64,000 bases of DNA, from positions 10,106 through 74,105 of the forward strand of contig DAOUKH010000009.1 in NCBI GenBank assembly GCA_034421515.1. The letters run 5' to 3'. Every line of letters starts with the position of its first letter. The stretch's first letter is position 1. Positions 41,697 to 50,181 of the stretch are shown piece by piece. The stretch is from DAOUKH01 sp034421515 (GTDB lineage: Bacteria; Chloroflexota; Dehalococcoidia; SHYB01). Below the pieces are notes generated by a model. It worked only from the letters and a program-made list of their open reading frames with translations. It ran no database searches and had not been told where the DNA came from. The position numbers and the translations under genes were made by a program.

Positions 41697-42353
41697 CTAC
41701 AGGTCGAGGGGTTGGTGTTCGGGAGGGCCTAGGGGCCTGTAGGCGGGGTCGGTGCGGAGGATGACGCCGAGGCGCTCGTAGTCCTTGGCCTGTTGCTCGA
41801 AGGGGCGATTGGCCATTGCACGGCCGCTGGGGTGGTAGAGGGGCACGACCTTGGTCCCGCGCCAGGGGACGGCAGTCGCGACGGCATCCTTGAGCTTGAT
41901 GCTGTGCGTCTCGATGAGGTGGAGGGCGTCGAGGGCCCTTACGCCGAGGGTGACGACGTAGGGGGGCTGCACGATGTCGATCATCTCGCGCAGGTAGTTC
42001 GAGCAGTTGCGCAACTCGGTGTTGGTGGGACGGTCGTTGCGGCCCTGGGCGTCCTTGGGGTTGCACTGGACGGCGTTCGCGATGAAGAGGTCGCCGCGCC
42101 GGAGCCCAGCGTGTTCGAGGAGGCGCTGGAAGTTCTCGCCGCTGCGGTCGCCCTGGAAGGGGACGCGGGTGACGGCGGAGCCGAACCGTCCGGGGGCCTC
42201 GCCGATGACGAAGACGCGGGCCTCGATGCGCCCATTGAGGGGGCCGAGGACGGCGGAGTTCCGCTCCATGCGTGGACAGAAGTCGCAGTCGTAGGCGCGC
42301 TGGGCGACGTCGGCGAACCAGATGTACTGCTCTTCGGTTGCGCCGCCGTTCAT
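41697..42353 (-). CDS. Uracil-DNA glycosylase family protein (type 4/5)
   Basis: 218-residue UDG of the iron-sulfur class. Four Cys for a 4Fe-4S cluster are visible: two in YDCDFCPRM (near residue 20), one in NAVQCNPKD, one in LRNCSNYL. Motif 1 is VFVIGEAPGRFGSAVTRVPFQGDRSGENFQ, and the closing His motif is PLYHPSGRA. It excises uracil from DNA. The ATG at 42353 begins MNGGATEEQY. It lies nine bases after carA at the end of the pyrimidine operon, an unexpected but functionally sensible place. Confidence 0.85.
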   Translation of the reverse strand: MNGGATEEQYIWFADVAQRAYDCDFCPRMERNSAVLGPLNGRIEARVFVIGEAPGRFGSAVTRVPFQGDRSGENFQRLLEHAGLRRGDLFIANAVQCNPKDAQGRNDRPTNTELRNCSNYLREMIDIVQPPYVVTLGVRALDALHLIETHSIKLKDAVATAVPWRGTKVVPLYHPSGRAMANRPFEQQAKDYERLGVILRTDPAYRPLGPPEHQPLDL

Positions 42354-42361
42354 GGCCGGGG

Positions 42362-43444
42362 CTAGCGGGCCTCGTCGACCATGGCGAGGAAGCGGTCGAA
42401 CATCTCGACGTTGTCGAGGGGGCCGGGCGCCGCCTCGGAGTGGTACTGGATGGTGAGGAGGGGCAGCGAGGTGTGGCGCAAGCCTTCGACGGTGCCGTCG
42501 TTGAGGTTGACGTGGCTCACCTCGGCCTCGCCGGGCAGCGAGTCGGGGTCGACCGCGTAGCCGTGGTTCTGGGCGGTGATGTAGACGCGGCCGGTGGCGT
42601 TGTCGCGGACGGGGTGGTTGCCGCCGCGGTGGCCGAACTTCAGCTTGTAGGTGGTGCCGCCCAGGGCATGGGCGATCACCTGGTGCCCCAGGCAGATGCC
42701 CATGATAGGCCGCCGCCCCAGGATGGCCTTGGTGCTGGCGATCATGTAGTCGAGGGGGGCGGGGTCGCCGGGGCCGGGTGAGAGGAGGATGCCGTCGGGG
42801 TTGGCGGCGAGGATCTCCTCGCCGGTGGTGGAGGCGGGGACGGTGGCGACGTCGCAGCCCCGCGCCCGGAGTAGGCGCAGGATGTTGTGCTTGACGCCCA
42901 TATCGACGACGGTGATACGGCGCCGGGGCCGGTCGCCGCCGCTCCACGGCTCGCCTTGTTCGGCCATGACTGACCGGACGTAGTCCTGCTCGTCGTAGGA
43001 CGGGCTGTCCCGCAGGACCTTCAGCGCCTCGTCGGGGGTTGCCTCGGAGGTAAGCACGCCCATCATGACACCGCGGTTGCGGAGCCGGCGGGTGAGCGCC
43101 CGGGTGTCGACGCCGGCGAGGCCGGGGATGCCCTCGGCTGCCAGATATTCGTGCACCGTCATCTCGTTGCGCTGGTGGCTGGGGCGGTCGCAGTGCTGGC
43201 GGACGACGAAGCCGCGGACCTGGATGCGGCGGGACTCGACGTCGGCGCGGTTGACGCCGTAGTTGCCGATCATCGGGTAGGTCGGAGTGACGATCTGGCC
43301 GGCGTAGGAGGGATCGGTAAGGATCTCCTGATATCCGGTCATGCTGGTGTTGAAGACGACCTCGCCGACGGAGGTCGCCTTCGCGCCGAAGGCGTCTCCT
43401 CGAAAAACCGCGCCGTCTTCCAGCGTCAGGAATGCTTCAGCCAC
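42362..43444 (-). CDS. carA: Carbamoyl-phosphate synthase small subunit
   Basis: 360-residue CarA, the glutaminase subunit. It starts AFLTLEDGAVFRGDAFG. The class I amidotransferase site shows GICLGHQVIAHALGG with the nucleophilic Cys (about residue 252), the GILLSPGPGDP loop before it, and the His-Glu dyad in IQYHSEAAPGPLDN. Ammonia is passed to CarB, but carB is not in this window. It overlaps pyrC by eight bases, so it is translated from the pyr operon transcript. Confidence 0.95.
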   Translation of the reverse strand: MAEAFLTLEDGAVFRGDAFGAKATSVGEVVFNTSMTGYQEILTDPSYAGQIVTPTYPMIGNYGVNRADVESRRIQVRGFVVRQHCDRPSHQRNEMTVHEYLAAEGIPGLAGVDTRALTRRLRNRGVMMGVLTSEATPDEALKVLRDSPSYDEQDYVRSVMAEQGEPWSGGDRPRRRITVVDMGVKHNILRLLRARGCDVATVPASTTGEEILAANPDGILLSPGPGDPAPLDYMIASTKAILGRRPIMGICLGHQVIAHALGGTTYKLKFGHRGGNHPVRDNATGRVYITAQNHGYAVDPDSLPGEAEVSHVNLNDGTVEGLRHTSLPLLTIQYHSEAAPGPLDNVEMFDRFLAMVDEAR

Positions 43445-44804
43445 GGGTCACTGCCTCCTGCCGTTCGTTGTGCACGATGACGCCCCCGCTGAGGGTCGCG
43501 ACCACGCGTCCTTTCAGGCGTTGCCCGCCGAGCGGGGTGTTTTTGCCGAGCGACGCGAATGCCTGGGGGTCGACGGTCCACTCCTCGTCGAGGTCGGCGA
43601 GGGTCACGTCGGCGGGCGCACCCTTGGTGAGCCGTCCCAAGCGGGCGCTGGGGCCGCCGAGGACGCGGGCGGGGCCTGCGGTGAGCGCGGCGACCATCGT
43701 GGGCAGAGGGACGCGCCCGGAGTGCACCAGGGTCATGAGCGCGCCGAAGGCGGTCTCGAAGCCGCTGATGCCGTAGGCGGCGACGTCGTATTCACAGAGC
43801 TTGTCGACGGTGGCGTGCGGCGCATGGTCGGTGGCGATGGCGTCGATAGAGCCGTCGGCCAGGCCCTCGATCAGGGCCTCGATGTGAGGGCGGGGGCGTA
43901 GGGGGGGGTTGACCTTGGTGTTGGTGTCGTAGGCCGCCGCCGGGCCGGAGAGGCCGGTCGCCGGGGCACCGTGGAGGTCGCGGTCGCCTGCGACCCACTC
44001 GTCGGTAAGGGTGAGGTGGTGGGGGGCGACCTCGGCGGTGATGGGGATGCCGCGTTCTTTGGCCCGCCGCACGAGGTCGAGCCCGCCGAGGGTGCTCATA
44101 TGGGCGGCGTGGAAGTGGCCGCCGGTGAGCTCGGCGAGTTGGATGCCTCGAGCGACCATGGCGTCCTCGGCGGCGGCGGGCTGTCCACGGAGCCCGAGGC
44201 GCGTCGAGACGTGTCCCTCGTGCATGGCGCAGCCGACGTAGGAAGGCTCCTCGCAGTGGTCCATGATGGGCGCGCCGAGGGTCTTGGCATAGGCGAGGGC
44301 GCTGCGGAGGAGGCCCGGCGTGAGCACGGGGCTGCCGTCGTCGGAGAAGGCGACCGCGCCGCCCTCGGCGAGCTCGGCCATCTCAACGAGCTCCGTGCCC
44401 TTCCGCCCCTTGGAGACGGCGGCGACGGGCAGGACGCGCACCGCCGCGGAGGCGGCGCGGCCCATGACGAAGTCGAGGGTGGCGCGGGAGTCGATGGCGG
44501 GATCGGTGTTGGGCATACAGCAGATGGTAGTGAAGCCGCCCCTGGCCGCAGCCCGCGCGCCGGTGGCGATGGTCTCTTTCTCCTCAAAGCCCGGCTCGCG
44601 GAGGTGGGCGTGGAGATCGATGAAGCCGGGCATGACGGCGAGGCCGGAGGCGTCGATCACTTCAGCGCCTTCCGGCAGCGCGTCGAGGCCGCCGAGGGTG
44701 GCCTCGACGACCACGCCGCCGGCGATGAGCAAATCGCCGGTCCCGTCGAGCCCGCTTGCCGGGTCGATGAGGCGTCCGCCGCGGAGGAGGAGTGGGGCGT
44801 TCAC
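43437..44804 (-). CDS. pyrC: Dihydroorotase
   Basis: 455-residue type I dihydroorotase that closes carbamoyl-aspartate to dihydroorotate. The HxHxREP metal motif is IDLHAHLREPGFEEKET (about residues 61-77). CMPNTDPAID, DDGSPV and MDHCEEPSY follow, then the metal His in EVAPHHLTLTD, VNPPLRPRPH, and AIATDHAPHA with the catalytic Asp. It overlaps pyrB by four bases upstream and carA by eight downstream. Confidence 0.95.
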   Translation of the reverse strand: MNAPLLLRGGRLIDPASGLDGTGDLLIAGGVVVEATLGGLDALPEGAEVIDASGLAVMPGFIDLHAHLREPGFEEKETIATGARAAARGGFTTICCMPNTDPAIDSRATLDFVMGRAASAAVRVLPVAAVSKGRKGTELVEMAELAEGGAVAFSDDGSPVLTPGLLRSALAYAKTLGAPIMDHCEEPSYVGCAMHEGHVSTRLGLRGQPAAAEDAMVARGIQLAELTGGHFHAAHMSTLGGLDLVRRAKERGIPITAEVAPHHLTLTDEWVAGDRDLHGAPATGLSGPAAAYDTNTKVNPPLRPRPHIEALIEGLADGSIDAIATDHAPHATVDKLCEYDVAAYGISGFETAFGALMTLVHSGRVPLPTMVAALTAGPARVLGGPSARLGRLTKGAPADVTLADLDEEWTVDPQAFASLGKNTPLGGQRLKGRVVATLSGGVIVHNERQEAVTRG

Positions 44805-45811
44805 TCGCCGCGCTCCCCGGAGGCGAGCAGGTAGAGGAGGGCCATGCGGACGGCGACGCCGTTGGTGACCTGGGTCTCGATGAGGGAGCGGGCCCCGTAG
44901 GCGAGCCCGTGGCTTATCTCGATGCCCTCGTTCATCGGGCCGGGGTGCATCACCATCGCGCCGGGCTTGGCGCGCCGCATCCGCTCTTCGTTTACCTGAT
45001 AGAAGCGGACGTATTCGCGGAGCGTGGAGAGGAGCCCGGCGCTCTGGCGCTCCTTCTGGATGCGGAGCGCCATCACGACGTCCGCGCCATCGAGGGCGCG
45101 GTCGAGGTCGGTCTCGATGGAGAGGAAGCCGGTGTTGCCGGGGTCGAAGGCGGTGATGGCGTCGAAGGGGAGGAGGGTGGGCGGGCCGCAGACGACGACC
45201 GACGCGCCGAGCTTCTGAAGCCCCCAGAGGTTGGAGCGGGCGACGCGGCTATGGAGCACGTCGCCGACGATAGCGACGCGGAGGCCGTCGATGGCCCCGA
45301 GCCGCTCGCGGATGGTAAAGAGATCAAGGAGGGCCTGGCTGGGGTGGGCGTGCGCGCCGTCGCCGCCGTTGATGACCTTGACGCCGGTGTTGCGGGCGAT
45401 GACGTGAGACGCGCCGGAGAAGCCGCTCCGCACGATGATCACGTCCGCGCCCATGGCCTCGAGGGTGCGGGCGGTATCGACGAGCGACTCGCCCTTGACG
45501 CGGCTGCTGTCGGAGGCGGCGATGTTGATGACGTCGGCGCTCATGATCTTGCCGGCGTGCTCGAAGGAGGCCCGCGTCCGCGTGCTGGGCTCGGCGAAGA
45601 GGGTGATGACGGTGCGGCCTCGCAGGGTCGGCACCTTGCGGATCTCCCGACCCAGCACCTCGCGCATCGCTTCCGCCGTCTCGATGACGCCCTCGATCTC
45701 GTCGCGGGTGAAGTCATCGAGGTCGAGGATGTGGCGGCGGGGAGCGTCGAACGCCGCCGGCGGCGAGGGCTCGGCCACCTGTGTCTCGGAGCGCTTTTCG
45801 GTCATCGTCAT
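44801..45811 (-). CDS. pyrB: Aspartate carbamoyltransferase catalytic subunit
   Basis: 336-residue ATCase catalytic chain. After an N-terminal extension of about 25 residues comes HILDLDDFTRDEIEGVI. The carbamoyl-phosphate loop is FAEPSTRTRASFEHAGKIMSAD. Aspartate-side motifs are NGGDGAHAHPSQALLDLFTI and MVMHPGPMNEGIEI. No regulatory pyrI chain is present. It overlaps pyrR by four bases at its start and pyrC by four at its end. Confidence 0.95.
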   Translation of the reverse strand: MTMTEKRSETQVAEPSPPAAFDAPRRHILDLDDFTRDEIEGVIETAEAMREVLGREIRKVPTLRGRTVITLFAEPSTRTRASFEHAGKIMSADVINIAASDSSRVKGESLVDTARTLEAMGADVIIVRSGFSGASHVIARNTGVKVINGGDGAHAHPSQALLDLFTIRERLGAIDGLRVAIVGDVLHSRVARSNLWGLQKLGASVVVCGPPTLLPFDAITAFDPGNTGFLSIETDLDRALDGADVVMALRIQKERQSAGLLSTLREYVRFYQVNEERMRRAKPGAMVMHPGPMNEGIEISHGLAYGARSLIETQVTNGVAVRMALLYLLASGERGE

Positions 45812-46377
45812 GCCGAGCTCCTTTCCTGGGCGCCGCGGCGGCCTCTCTCGGGGGTATCGGCGATCATGACGCCGTCGGCGCCGTCCACTTCGTAGACATG
45901 GACGCGGACGCCCTCGTTGCGTGACGTGGGGATGTTCTTGCCCACGTAGTCGGCGCGAATGGGGAGCTCGCGGTGGCCGCGGTCGACGAGGACGGCGAGC
46001 TGGATCTGCTTGGGGCGGCCGAAGTCCATCAGCGCGTCCATGGCGGCGCGGATGCTGCGGCCGGTGTAGAGGACGTCGTCGATGAGGACGACGGTGGTAT
46101 TGGTGAGATTGGCGGGGAGGTCGGTCTTGTGGAGCGGCGAGCGGTGGCTGGAGAGGTCGTCGCGGTAGAGGCCGATGTCGAGGGCGCCGACGGGGACGTG
46201 CGCGCCCTCGAATTCGGCGACGTGGTCGGCAAGCCGCCGGGCCAATGGCAGGCCGCGGGTGAGCACGCCGACGAAGAGCAGGCCGGCTGCGCCATGGTTG
46301 CGCTCGACGATCTCGTGGGCGATCCGCACGAGGGCGCGGCGGATGTCCTCGGCGTCGAGGACTTCCTTCTCACGCAT
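45808..46377 (-). CDS. pyrR: Pyrimidine operon attenuation protein / uracil phosphoribosyltransferase
   Basis: 189-residue PyrR. The PRPP-binding loop is TVVLIDDVLYTGRSIRAAMDAL (about residues 95-116). It also shows AEDIRRALVRIAHEIVERN at the start, GVLTRGLPLARRLA, GALDIGLYRDDL and LVDRGHRELPIRADYVGKNIPTS. It binds pyr leader RNA with UMP to cause termination; the target loop is in its own leader at 46487-46506. The ATG at 46377 follows the attenuator terminator. It is the first gene of pyrR-pyrB-pyrC-carA-UDG. Confidence 0.96.
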   Translation of the reverse strand: MREKEVLDAEDIRRALVRIAHEIVERNHGAAGLLFVGVLTRGLPLARRLADHVAEFEGAHVPVGALDIGLYRDDLSSHRSPLHKTDLPANLTNTTVVLIDDVLYTGRSIRAAMDALMDFGRPKQIQLAVLVDRGHRELPIRADYVGKNIPTSRNEGVRVHVYEVDGADGVMIADTPERGRRGAQERSSA

Positions 46378-46389
46378 GGCGCGCCTCAC

Positions 46390-46420
46390 AAGAAAAGACC
46401 TCCGGTCCGGGCCGGAGGCC
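46390..46420 (-). terminator. pyr leader attenuator (intrinsic terminator)
   Basis: On the minus strand a nine-pair stem (GGCCTCCGG with CCGGAGGTC, one G-U pair) and a six-base loop are followed by TTTTCTT. It lies 13 bases before the pyrR start, the place of a PyrR-controlled terminator. Confidence 0.8.
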
Positions 46421-46486
46421 TCCTTCAAGCCGATATGGAGGAGCGCCGCTAAACGCTCGGTGCGTTGAGTACCGCATACTTCCCTT

Positions 46487-46506
46487 GTCAGCCTCGCCGG
46501 ACCGAC
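46487..46506 (-). promoter_or_regulatory. PyrR-binding loop in the pyr leader RNA
   Basis: On the minus strand the segment reads GTCGGTCCGGCGAGGCTGAC. Its middle fits the PyrR consensus RUCCNGNGAGGYU exactly, and the flanking GTC/GAC pair closes the loop. It lies between the promoter at 46542 and the attenuator at 46390. Confidence 0.8.
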
Positions 46507-46541
46507 TTAAAGGCGCGGAGCTTGTGTCTGTTCCGGGTGGA

Positions 46542-46550
46542 ATAGTAGCA
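46542..46550 (-). promoter_or_regulatory. Extended -10 promoter of the pyr operon
   Basis: TGC plus TACTAT on the minus strand, about 36 bases before the PyrR-binding loop, consistent with a leader of about 160 nt. Confidence 0.5.
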
Positions 46551-46583
46551 CGCGGAGGCCGCGGGCGGAAGCCCCGCTACGCG

Positions 46584-47750
46584 CTACACGACTGAGCCGG
46601 TAGCGAGGAGGGCGTCGATTTCGGGGAGCGTGTAGCCCGCCGAGGCGAGGATGTCGCGGGTGAAGTCGCCGAGCTTTGGTTCCACGTGCTCGATGGCGGA
46701 CGGGGTGCCGCCGAACTTGGTCATTGGGGCGACCTGGCGGGCGCGCTCCCCTGGTGGGCGCTCGTAGTCGGCGAATGCGCCGCGGCACTGGAAGTGGGGG
46801 TCGTCTGCGAGTTCGCCGATCTCGTAGACCGGGGCGACGCAGCAGTCGGTGGGCATGAGGTCGGCGACCCACTCGTCGCGGGTGCGGGTGCGGAAGATGG
46901 CGGTGAATGCGGCGCGCATGTCGTCGATTCGGGCGTCGTCGTACTGGTGCTCGATGAAGTCCTCGCGGCCGAGGGCCCGGCAGAGGTTGGCGTAGAAGTA
47001 GGGCTCGACCGCGCCGACGCTGACGTACTTGCCGTCTTTGGTCTCGTAGGTGTCGTACCACGCGTACTTGCGGAGGGTCATCTCGGAGCCGCGGGTGACC
47101 GGGATGCCGGTCTCGTGCTCCATTTCGAACCAGCGGTGGACGAGGTTGAGGAGGCCGTCGGTGGCGCCTGCGTCGACGAACTGGCCGCGTCCGGTGCGGC
47201 CGCGGGCGATGATCGCCGCGAGGATGCCGATGACGCCTTGCATGCCGCCGCCGGCGGCGTCGCCGACGGTGCCCGCGGGATGGGGCTTGTGGCCGGGGTC
47301 GCCGTTCAAGGCGGCGAGCCCGGCGAGGGACTGGTAGTTGATGTCGTGGCCCGCGTAGCCGGCGTAGGGGCCGGTCGCGCCGTAGCCGGTCATGGAGCAG
47401 TAGACGAGGCGGGGGTTGACCTTGGCCATCGTGTCGTAGTCGATGCCGAGGCGCTCGGGCGTGCCGGGGCGGAAGCCGACGCCCATGGCGTCCGCCGTTG
47501 CGGCGAGGCGGTAGAGGACGGCGCGGCCGGTCTCGCTTTTCAGGTCGAGGCCGATGGCGCGGGTGTTGCGGCGGAGGCTGTAGGTGCGGGACTCGTCGGC
47601 GGGGAGGGCGGCGCGGCGGGCGGCGCTTGGTGCGGGCTCGGCGACGCGGATGACGTCGGCGCCCATGTCGGCGAGGATGCGCGAGCAGTGGCCGCCGGGC
47701 CCGACGCGGGCCAAGTCGAGATAGCGGACGCCCTCGAGCGCGCCTGGCAC
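46584..47750 (-). CDS. CaiB/BaiF (family III) CoA-transferase
   Basis: 388-residue family III CoA-transferase that moves CoA between carboxylic acids. It shows LEGVRYLDLARVGPGGHCSRILADMGADVIRVAEP (residues 5-39), the RNTRAIGLDLKSETGRA block, NPRLVYCSMTGYGATGPYAGYAGHDINYQSLAGL, and the catalytic Asp in GTVGDAAGGGMQG (about 173-185). The start is GTG 47750, directly at the family N-terminus; the upstream frame overlaps the AIM24 gene. It could activate substrates for the acyl-CoA dehydrogenases. Confidence 0.9.
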   Translation of the reverse strand: MPGALEGVRYLDLARVGPGGHCSRILADMGADVIRVAEPAPSAARRAALPADESRTYSLRRNTRAIGLDLKSETGRAVLYRLAATADAMGVGFRPGTPERLGIDYDTMAKVNPRLVYCSMTGYGATGPYAGYAGHDINYQSLAGLAALNGDPGHKPHPAGTVGDAAGGGMQGVIGILAAIIARGRTGRGQFVDAGATDGLLNLVHRWFEMEHETGIPVTRGSEMTLRKYAWYDTYETKDGKYVSVGAVEPYFYANLCRALGREDFIEHQYDDARIDDMRAAFTAIFRTRTRDEWVADLMPTDCCVAPVYEIGELADDPHFQCRGAFADYERPPGERARQVAPMTKFGGTPSAIEHVEPKLGDFTRDILASAGYTLPEIDALLATGSVV

Positions 47751-47769
47751 GCCGTCGCCGCCGTGGTCC

Positions 47770-48444
47770 CTAGCCGCGCTTGGGGAGCTGCGGAATAAGC
47801 CAGGAGAGGTAAGCGTCCTCGCTGCGGGTCTGCATGAAGACCCTTCCTGTCCCGCTGTAGGTGGCGACGAGGCCCTCACCGCTGAAGAAGGTGGACTTGA
47901 GCCCACCGACGCGCCGCACGTTGTAGTCGACGGTCCCGTCGAAGGCGACCATGTGGCCGGTGTCGATGGTGTAGCTCTCGCCGGGGTTGAGGGTGATCTC
48001 GTGGATGCCGCCGTAGCTGCTGAGGAAGAGGTCGCCCATGCCGGAGGCCTTGATCAGGAAGAGCCCCTCTTTCGAGAAGAAGGCCTTGGCGCCGCCCCAA
48101 GAGGTGTCGACGTCGATCTCGGGCGAGGACGCCATGTAGGAGCCCGACTGCACGTAGACCGTCTCGCCGTTCAGGCGGAGGTGGACGATGTCGCCGGGGA
48201 GCGCGGGAGCGAGCATGACCTCGCCGGGGCCGCTCTCGGCGGCGAAGGTGTTCTGGAAGAAGCTCTCGCCGCCCAGCATGGAGCGCTTCAGGCCGCCAAA
48301 GAGGCCGCCGCGCGCCTCGGTCTTGATCTCGATGGTGTCCGACATGGCGACCATGGCGCCGGACTCGGCGACGATCGACTCGCCTTGGCGCAGCGAGACC
48401 TTGGCGAGCGCGTACGACGGTTGGTACAGGATTTCGTGCTCCAT
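47770..48444 (-). CDS. AIM24 family protein (TIGR00266)
   Basis: 224-residue all-beta AIM24 protein. It begins MEHEILYQPSYALAKVSLRQGESIVAESGAMVAM, the family hallmark, with TEARGGLFGGLKRSMLGGESFF after it. APALPGDIVHLRLNG, VQSGSYMASSPEIDVDTSW, LFLIKASGMGDLFLSSYGGI and VAFDGTVDYNVRRVGGLKSTFFSGEGLVATYSGTGRV complete the barrel repeats. The bacterial function is not settled. The ATG at 48444 follows AAGGAGG. It precedes the CoA-transferase gene by 19 bases. Confidence 0.92.
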   Translation of the reverse strand: MEHEILYQPSYALAKVSLRQGESIVAESGAMVAMSDTIEIKTEARGGLFGGLKRSMLGGESFFQNTFAAESGPGEVMLAPALPGDIVHLRLNGETVYVQSGSYMASSPEIDVDTSWGGAKAFFSKEGLFLIKASGMGDLFLSSYGGIHEITLNPGESYTIDTGHMVAFDGTVDYNVRRVGGLKSTFFSGEGLVATYSGTGRVFMQTRSEDAYLSWLIPQLPKRG

Positions 48445-48565
48445 GCGTCCTCCTTGACGGCGCGCGGGGCGCCGGGCGCGGTCTAGCCGCTTCGTTGAAG
48501 TCCTTCTTCCATTATGTACTACGCGTCCTAGCACGCTCCCGGTTGCTGCCCGCCTTTCCGCCGCC

Positions 48566-48571
48566 TATAGT
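48566..48571 (+). promoter_or_regulatory. -10 element of the SDR pair
   Basis: TATAGT, 49 bases before the GTG at 48621, in the divergent gap with AIM24. Confidence 0.35.
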
Positions 48572-48620
48572 GCCTGCGGTCGCGGGCGGCGCTATTCGCC
48601 CGCCTGTTCGGAGGAGAGAC

Positions 48621-49394
48621 GTGCCGAAGCTACTTGAAGGAAAGATCGCGCTGGTGACCGGCGGGGCGTCGGGCATCGGACGCGCCACCGCGGGCATCTT
48701 CGCCCGCGAGGGCGCCAAGGTGGTCGTCGCCGACGTGCTCGAAGAGGGCGGGACGGAGACGGCCCGGATGATCGAGGACGCGGGCGGCGAGGCGGCGTTC
48801 GCGCGCTGCGACGTCACCGACCCCGGCTCGGTCGAGGCGCTGGTCAAACACGTCGTCGAGATGCATGGGCGGCTCGACTGCGCGTTCAACAACGCCGGCA
48901 TTGAGGGGGACCCCTACGCTCGCGTCGCCGACAACGAGGTCGAGAACTTCGACCGCATCATCGGTGTCAACCTGAAGGGCGTCTTTCTCTGCATGAAGTA
49001 CGAGCTACCGGTGATGCTGGAGCAGGGCGGGGGCGCCATCGTGAACACCGGCTCGTCGTCGGGGATCAGCGCCGTGCCTGGCATGGCGGTCTACAGCGCC
49101 TCGAAGGGCGGCGTCCTCCAGCTAACGAAGGCGGCCGCCGTGGAGTATGCGCGCAGCGGGATTCGCATTAACGCGGTCTGTCCCGGGGGCGTGGACACGC
49201 CGATGGTGGCCCGGATCTCGGCCCAGGCAACGGCGGAACTCCGCCAGCAGTTCATGATGCAGCCGACCATCTCGCGAGGCCAGATCGGAGCGCCGAGCGA
49301 GATCGGCGAGGCGGTGGCCTGGCTCGCTTCCGATCAGGCGTCGTTCATCACGGGCCACTGCATGTCCGTCGACGGCGGCCTGACCGCCCAGTAG
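48621..49394 (+). CDS. SDR family oxidoreductase
   Basis: 257-residue classical SDR. The cofactor motif is VTGGASGIGRATAGIFA (residues 12-28), NNAGIEGDPYA follows near 91, and the catalytic residues are in NTGSSSGISAVPGMAVYSASKGGV. VNAVCPGGVDTPM and FITGHCMSVDGGL close it. The start is GTG 48621 after GAGGAGA. The next SDR (49418) begins 23 bases downstream and is a close paralogue, so the pair looks like a tandem duplication. The substrate is unknown. Confidence 0.9.
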   Translation: MPKLLEGKIALVTGGASGIGRATAGIFAREGAKVVVADVLEEGGTETARMIEDAGGEAAFARCDVTDPGSVEALVKHVVEMHGRLDCAFNNAGIEGDPYARVADNEVENFDRIIGVNLKGVFLCMKYELPVMLEQGGGAIVNTGSSSGISAVPGMAVYSASKGGVLQLTKAAAVEYARSGIRINAVCPGGVDTPMVARISAQATAELRQQFMMQPTISRGQIGAPSEIGEAVAWLASDQASFITGHCMSVDGGLTAQ

Positions 49395-49417
49395 CGCGAC
49401 GCCCAAGGAGCAACGAC

Positions 49418-50173
49418 ATGGACTACAACTTCAACGGGAAGGCGGCGCTGGTGACCGGGGCCGCGTCGGGGATCGGGCTGGCGACGGCGCGGGGTTTCGC
49501 GCGCGAGGGCGCCGGCGTCATCTTGGCCGACATCAACGTCGAGGGCGGCGAGGCCGCCGCCGCGGCGATCGTGGCGGAGGGCGGCACGGTCGCCTTCGTC
49601 GCCTGTGATGTTTCCGACGAGGCGCAGGTGGAGGCTGCCGTTGGGGCTGCGGTCGAACGTTACGGACGGCTCGACTGCGCCTTCAACAACGCGGGGATCG
49701 AACAGGGCGGCGTGCCCATCACCGACCAGGAGCGCGATAGCTGGGACCGCTACCTCGCCATCAACCTCACGGGCGTCATGCTGTGCATGAAGCACGAGGT
49801 GCGGCAGATGAACAAGCAGGGGAGCGGCGCGATCGTCAACGCTTCCTCGATTCTGGGCGTCGTCGGCGCTCCCGGCACCCACGCCTACGTCGCCACCAAG
49901 GCCGCCGTGGCCAACATCACCCGCAGTGTCGCCCTGGAGCAGATCGGCAGCGGCATCCGGGTCAACGCGACCTGCCCCGCCGCCATCGACACGCCGATGA
50001 ACGAGCGCACTGCGCAGAGCGTCCCCCGCGAGTTCCTCGAAAACATGCAGCCCATCGGCCGCATGGGGACGGCCGAGGAGGTCGCCAACGCCGTCCTCTG
50101 GTTGTGCTCGGACGCCGCCTCCTACGTCACCGGCCATACGCTCTACCTCGACGGAGGGTTCTTGGCGCGGTAG
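49418..50173 (+). CDS. SDR family oxidoreductase
   Basis: 251-residue SDR, similar to its upstream neighbour: VTGAASGIGLATARGFA (residues 12-28), NNAGIEQGGVP, the catalytic NASSILGVVGAPGTHAYVATKAAVANITRSVALE, VNATCPAAIDTPM and YVTGHTLYLDGGF. GxxxGxG, Ser, Tyr and Lys are all kept. It is likely co-transcribed with 48621-49394. The following surface lipoprotein gene begins within 10 bases. Confidence 0.9.
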   Translation: MDYNFNGKAALVTGAASGIGLATARGFAREGAGVILADINVEGGEAAAAAIVAEGGTVAFVACDVSDEAQVEAAVGAAVERYGRLDCAFNNAGIEQGGVPITDQERDSWDRYLAINLTGVMLCMKHEVRQMNKQGSGAIVNASSILGVVGAPGTHAYVATKAAVANITRSVALEQIGSGIRVNATCPAAIDTPMNERTAQSVPREFLENMQPIGRMGTAEEVANAVLWLCSDAASYVTGHTLYLDGGFLAR

Positions 50174-50181
50174 GATGCCGC

